8,749 bases of DNA from DATFIX01 sp047617305. Lineage in GTDB: Archaea > Halobacteriota > Halobacteria > Halobacteriales > Natrialbaceae. The notes below the pieces were generated by a model that saw nothing but the letters and a program-made list of their open reading frames with translations, was not told the DNA's origin and ran no database searches. Positions 5,924 through 8,749 of this stretch are shown piece after piece (the stretch's first letter is position 1; the number at the start of each line of letters is the position of its first letter). The translations under genes and the position numbers were made by a program. Where the stretch lies: NCBI GenBank assembly GCA_047617305.1, contig JBLGCL010000123.1, positions 1 through 8,749 of the forward strand. Direction: 5' to 3'.

Positions 5924-6070
5924 ATGACCAGGGTGGCTCGACGCGAAGGCGACGCCGATGGGTACCGGCGCAGCCGGGCCCGCGGGACGGGTTCGACGCC
6001 ACGAACCGCTCGCTCGTTCCGGACCGATCGCGACGCTGGACAGCGATTCGACGTCACGGGGAACCCATGA
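5924..6070 (+). CDS. Possible 48-residue leaderless small ORF coupled to the reductase
   Basis: This short ORF begins with an ATG 27-30 nt after the TTAT box and ends at TGA 6068-6070, so its stop overlaps the reductase start as ATGA. The peptide (MTRVARREGDADGYRRSRAR and onward to VTGNP) is Arg-rich and resembles no family I recognise. Position and overlap are what a translated upstream ORF or coupling leader would show. Against it, the peptide is basic where haloarchaeal proteins are usually acidic. About 35 of its 48 codons end in G or C, which looks lower than in the neighbouring genes. It may be a regulatory leader rather than a functional protein, or chance. Confidence 0.3.
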   Translation: MTRVARREGDADGYRRSRARGTGSTPRTARSFRTDRDAGQRFDVTGNP

Positions 6071-7347
6071 CTGGCGAGTACGACGTCGTTATCGCGGGCG
6101 GCGGGCCGGCCGGGGCCCAGTGTGCGCGCGACCTCGCGGCCAGGGACTACGACGTCCTCGTCCTCGAGACCGAACCCGAGGACGCGTTCCCCGCACGGAG
6201 CAACAAGTCGACGGGCGGGACCTTCCCGTCGATGATGGCCACGTTCAACGTCCCGAACCGGGTGGTGATGAACTTCACCGACAGCGTCGTCCTGGAGTCG
6301 CCGGCGAACTTCTACGAACACGACCAGGCCGGCGCCGTCCTGGATTTCAAGGCGTTCAAGGAGTTCCTCGTGAAGGACGGCCGCGACGACGGCGCCGAGT
6401 ACCGCTTCGACTCGCGCGTCACGGGGCCGGTGATGGAGGGCGGCGAGGTCGCCGGCGTGAAGTACACCGGTCCCGGCGGGGAGCGCGACACCGTGCGGGC
6501 CGACATCGTCATCGATGCGACCGGGCCGAGCGCACCCCTGGCGAAGGAACTCGGCGTGAGCGACCTCCGCCGCGAGCGTCAGGCGATCGGGTTGGAGTAC
6601 GAACTCGAGGGCATCGACGTCGACCACGAGGGCTACGCCGACCTCACCGACGCGATGATGCTCCGGCTGGACCACGACGTCGCCCCGGGCGGGTACGCCT
6701 GGATCTTCCACACCGGCGGGAACACCGCCAAGGTCGGCGTCTGCTTCATCCAGAACGACCGCCACGAAGAGCACGCCAAGGACGGGTTCGGGATCGACGA
6801 CTACCTGAACTACTGGCTCGAGAACGACCCGCGCTTCGCGGACGCCTCGCGCCGGGATGGCGTCCACCACCGCGGGTCCGCCCACATCCAGCCGCCCGGC
6901 GACCTGAGCACGGACAACTTCATGGCCATCGGCGACACCGTCCCCACCGTGGACCCGATGTGGGGCGAGGGCATTCACGCCGGGATGCAGTCCGCCCGGG
7001 CGGCCGCGATCACCGCCGACGGCGCCCTGACGCCCGACGAACGGGACACCTCCGCGGCCGAACTGGAAACCTACGATCAGCTCTGGCACAACCAGGTCGC
7101 CCCGCGCATCCGCCAGCGCCTGCTCATGACCGAGTTGCTGTACTACGCGCCGAACGACCGCTACGACCGGTTCCTCGCGGACCTGGACGCGCTCGACATG
7201 GAGAAGCTCCGCCGGGCCAACAAGGGCAAGAAACGGGCACTGTTATCCCTGTTCCACCCGGGGGACGTCCCGATGCTGGCCGGGTTCCTGCGCGAACAAT
7301 TCGGGGTCAAGTTCACGCAGTGGCGGCGGGGGACGTTGCGGCCCTGA
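6067..7347 (+). CDS. Geranylgeranyl-reductase-type FAD-dependent oxidoreductase
   Basis: The 426-residue flavoprotein belongs to the family that includes digeranylgeranylglycerophospholipid reductase, which saturates isoprenoid double bonds of archaeal lipids at the membrane. The N-terminal Rossmann FAD site is YDVVIAGGGPAGAQCARDLA (5-24), with GGGPAG at 11-16 and the ribose-binding acidic residue E34 in LVLETEP. DATG (150-153) and PGGYAWIF (207-214) are followed by the FAD-binding GD motif in MAIGDTVPTVDPMWGEGIHAGM (286-307). A basic C-terminal region (380-426) ends the protein. The exact substrate is open: membrane lipid, menaquinone side chain or another polyprenyl compound. The segment SNKSTGG (45-51) lacks a cysteine that I recall near this point in characterised geranylgeranyl reductases. 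ATG 6067 is chosen because the Rossmann motif begins right after it and upstream in-frame starts precede the promoter box. Confidence 0.8.
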   Translation: MTGEYDVVIAGGGPAGAQCARDLAARDYDVLVLETEPEDAFPARSNKSTGGTFPSMMATFNVPNRVVMNFTDSVVLESPANFYEHDQAGAVLDFKAFKEFLVKDGRDDGAEYRFDSRVTGPVMEGGEVAGVKYTGPGGERDTVRADIVIDATGPSAPLAKELGVSDLRRERQAIGLEYELEGIDVDHEGYADLTDAMMLRLDHDVAPGGYAWIFHTGGNTAKVGVCFIQNDRHEEHAKDGFGIDDYLNYWLENDPRFADASRRDGVHHRGSAHIQPPGDLSTDNFMAIGDTVPTVDPMWGEGIHAGMQSARAAAITADGALTPDERDTSAAELETYDQLWHNQVAPRIRQRLLMTELLYYAPNDRYDRFLADLDALDMEKLRRANKGKKRALLSLFHPGDVPMLAGFLREQFGVKFTQWRRGTLRP

Positions 7348-7450
7348 GCGCGGTCGGCGTGCGGCGCCGGTCGGGTGGCGGGGTTCGTTCCCTCGACGAT
7401 CCGGACCGCCTCCGTGGCGCGTCGTCGTGGAAGGTCCCCGATCCGCGGCC

Positions 7451-7455
7451 TTTTG
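7451..7455 (+). promoter_or_regulatory. TATA-like box of the mannose-1-phosphate guanylyltransferase gene; decides its start
   Basis: TTTTG lies 25-29 nt before ATG 7480 in otherwise GC-rich DNA, the leaderless distance. The frame is open upstream to a GTG at 7375, which lies before this box. ATG 7480 is therefore preferred, in agreement with the family N-terminus. Confidence 0.5.
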
Positions 7456-7479
7456 TCCCGTCCGGTCCGACGGTCCGCC

Positions 7480-8499
7480 ATGGATCGCCCACTGGTGGCG
7501 GTAGTGCTCGCCGGGGGGACCGGCACGCGACTGTATCCCGCGAGTCGCGGGGACCGGCCGAAGCAGTTCTGCTCGTTCGGCGGCGACCGGTCGCTGCTGG
7601 CCCGGACCGTCGACCGCGTCACGTTCGCGGACGAGACGGTGGTCCTGACCGGCGAACGCTACGCGGACCGGGTCGGCGAGCACGCGCCGGACGCCGACGT
7701 GCTGGTGGAACCCGCGCCGAAGGACACCGGACCCGCACTGGCCTACGCCGCGGCCCGCCTGCGCGAACGGTTCCGGGATCCCGTTCTGCTCAACGTTCCG
7801 AGCGACCACCACGTCGCCGGGGGCTTCGAAACCCCGGCCCGCGAGGCGGCCCGCGTCGCACGCGAAACCGGCGGGCTCGTCACGATGGGCGTCGAACCGA
7901 CGCGTCCGGCCACCGGCTACGGGTACATCGAACCGGACGACGATGCCGGCACCGACGGCTACGCCCCGGTGGCTCGCTTCCGCGAGAAGCCCGGCCGCGA
8001 CCGCGCGGCGGCCCTCGTCGCTTCCGGATGCTACTGGAACGCCGGGGTCTTCGCGTGGACGCCCGACGCCCTGCTCCGTGAGGCCCGGGGGACGCCCATC
8101 GACGCGATCGCGACGGCGGCCGATGGAGGCGCGGCCGGCGAGGGCCTCGACACCGCCGTGGAGGGCGTCGATCCGATCAGCGTCGATTACGCCGTCCTGG
8201 AACGGACCGACGACGCCTACGTCGTCCCCGTGTCCTTCGAGTGGGACGACCTCGGGTCGTGGGACGCCCTCGAACGGCTGGTCGGGGCCGACGACGTCGG
8301 GAACGCTGCCCTCGGGGACGCCCTCGCGATCGACGCCGGGGACAACGTGATCGCGAGCGACGACACTCACGTCTCGATCGTCGGGGTCGACGACCTCGTG
8401 GTCGCGGCCTACGACGACCGGGTGCTGGTCGTCCCGAAGGACGACGCCCAACGCGTGCGCGAAGTCGTCGCCAGACTACGGGAGGACGGCCGGTTCTGA
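7480..8499 (+). CDS. Mannose-1-phosphate guanylyltransferase (GDP-mannose pyrophosphorylase)
   Basis: The 339-residue cytoplasmic nucleotidyltransferase is predicted to make GDP-mannose from GTP and mannose 1-phosphate, a precursor for glycans. The N-terminal nucleotide-binding signature is AGGTGTRLYPASR (11-23), followed by PKQF (27-30). EPAPKDTGPA (77-86), VPSDHH (106-111), GYGYI (146-150) and EKP (169-171) follow. CYWNAGVF (184-191), DYAVLE (236-241) and WDDLGSWDA (255-263) complete the pattern specific to the GDP-mannose type rather than glucose-1-phosphate thymidylyl- or uridylyltransferases. The C-terminus (270-339) is short, with no fused phosphomannose isomerase domain. It lies 132 nt after the reductase and has its own T-rich promoter box. 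No glycosyltransferase is visible in the window, so the glycan served cannot be told. Confidence 0.9.
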   Translation: MDRPLVAVVLAGGTGTRLYPASRGDRPKQFCSFGGDRSLLARTVDRVTFADETVVLTGERYADRVGEHAPDADVLVEPAPKDTGPALAYAAARLRERFRDPVLLNVPSDHHVAGGFETPAREAARVARETGGLVTMGVEPTRPATGYGYIEPDDDAGTDGYAPVARFREKPGRDRAAALVASGCYWNAGVFAWTPDALLREARGTPIDAIATAADGGAAGEGLDTAVEGVDPISVDYAVLERTDDAYVVPVSFEWDDLGSWDALERLVGADDVGNAALGDALAIDAGDNVIASDDTHVSIVGVDDLVVAAYDDRVLVVPKDDAQRVREVVARLREDGRF

Positions 8500-8532
8500 T
8501 CGCCGGCGGGCGGTCTTCACCCCGATCGCCGG
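8498..8532. repeat. Direct repeat GATCGCCGG (two copies)
   Basis: GATCGCCGG occurs at 8498-8506 and again at 8524-8532, 26 bp apart start to start. The first copy spans the guanylyltransferase stop codon, and the second ends 12 bp before the next gene's T-rich box. The repeat is seen directly; a regulatory role is speculative. Confidence 0.3.
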
Positions 8533-8544
8533 GGTACGTACGCC

Positions 8545-8549
8545 TTTGT
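8545..8549 (+). promoter_or_regulatory. TATA-like box of the class V aminotransferase-like gene
   Basis: TTTGT is the only T-rich run in the spacer near the start and lies 24-28 nt before ATG 8573. It is a weak match, but its distance agrees with the other promoters in the window. Confidence 0.35.
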
Positions 8550-8572
8550 GCCGGCCGGCCGAGTCGCCCACC

Positions 8573-8749
8573 ATGAGCGACGTCGAAGACTGGCGCGCGG
8601 CGTTCCCCGCCGTCGCCGACGTGGGGCTGATCCACCTGAACAACTGCTCGGCCGGGCCGATCCCGCGGCGCGGCCTCGAGGCCCGCCGGGAGTGCGAGTG
8701 CGTCTGGATCGAGGACCCGAACCCCTGGGGGACCTGGCTCGCGAAGGTC
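8573..8749 (+). CDS. Class V aminotransferase-like PLP enzyme, N-terminal 59 residues
   Basis: The reading frame is open from ATG 8573 to the window edge with no stop. The translation begins MSDVEDWRAAFPAV, then LIHLNNCSAGPIPRRGLEA (19-37) and a Trp-rich stretch DPNPWGTWLAKV (48-59). The HLNNCSAGP-type segment near the N-terminus is characteristic of class V PLP-dependent enzymes such as cysteine desulfurases, kynureninases and related aminotransferases, where it lies near the cofactor. The lysine that binds PLP and all catalytic residues are beyond the window, so the reaction cannot be assigned. The start is supported by the T-rich box 24-28 nt upstream. Confidence 0.75.
   Translation, partial: MSDVEDWRAAFPAVADVGLIHLNNCSAGPIPRRGLEARRECECVWIEDPNPWGTWLAKV

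Noticed and set aside
5881..6066. Sixty-two-residue N-terminal extension of the reductase from TTG 5881
   Set aside because: The TTG and the next ATG precede or lie in the promoter box, and the extension is Arg-rich with no family similarity. The FAD motif belongs at the very N-terminus.
7375..7479. Thirty-five-residue N-terminal extension of the guanylyltransferase
   Set aside because: It starts before the promoter box at 7451 and is Arg/Ser-rich. The nucleotidyltransferase fold starts at MDRPLVAVVLAGG.
7460..7479. Tandem CGGTCCG repeats before the guanylyltransferase start
   Set aside because: Two 7-bp copies (7463-7469 and 7471-7477) are within chance for a GC-rich leader and lie downstream of the promoter box. 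I see no hairpin or other supporting feature.
5958..8081. A 707-codon plus-strand frame through the reductase and guanylyltransferase
   Set aside because: It is an Arg/Gly/Pro-rich shifted frame across two well-recognised genes and the spacer between them, caused by the scarcity of stop codons at high GC.

Overview
The window is chromosomal DNA from a haloarchaeon (class Halobacteria). The evidence is high GC with strongly GC-biased third codon positions, very acidic soluble proteins, an archaeal-type L30-L15-SecY gene order, archaeal NOG1, a DUF5518 membrane protein, and T-rich promoter boxes 24-31 nt before start codons. That spacing is typical of haloarchaeal leaderless transcripts. I cannot name the genus.

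Layout. Positions 1-2084 are the 3' end of the large ribosomal-protein (spc-type) operon: the end of rpl30, then rpl15 and secY, packed with a 1-nt overlap and a 3-nt gap. A small Gly/Ala-rich membrane protein (DUF5518) converges on secY and is divergent from a NOG1-type GTPase. NOG1 then converges with, and overlaps by 97 bp, a DUF389/TIGR00341 membrane protein on the minus strand. The last 32 residues of the DUF389 protein are encoded entirely antisense to NOG1. The DUF389 gene is divergent from a BolA-family gene, which is followed by a CGFS monothiol glutaredoxin. After a roughly 300-nt spacer come a geranylgeranyl-reductase-type FAD oxidoreductase, a mannose-1-phosphate guanylyltransferase and the first 59 codons of a class V (PLP) aminotransferase-like protein.

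How the genes work together. rpl30, rpl15, secY and probably nog1 serve ribosome assembly and protein export. BolA and CGFS glutaredoxin are a known interacting pair in [2Fe-2S] trafficking; here they are neighbours, each with its own promoter. The reductase and the nucleotidyltransferase fit lipid/isoprenoid saturation and surface glycan precursor supply, but nothing shows that they act together. Outside the ribosomal operon nearly every gene appears to be its own leaderless transcription unit.

Most notable points: the BolA-glutaredoxin neighbourhood in a lineage known to use gamma-glutamylcysteine rather than glutathione; the antisense-encoded C-terminal tail of the DUF389 protein; and a 48-codon ORF (5924-6070) placed exactly at the leaderless distance from a TATA-like box and overlapping the reductase start as ATGA. 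I see no mobile element, CRISPR array, rRNA or tRNA. I did not find a clearly novel system.
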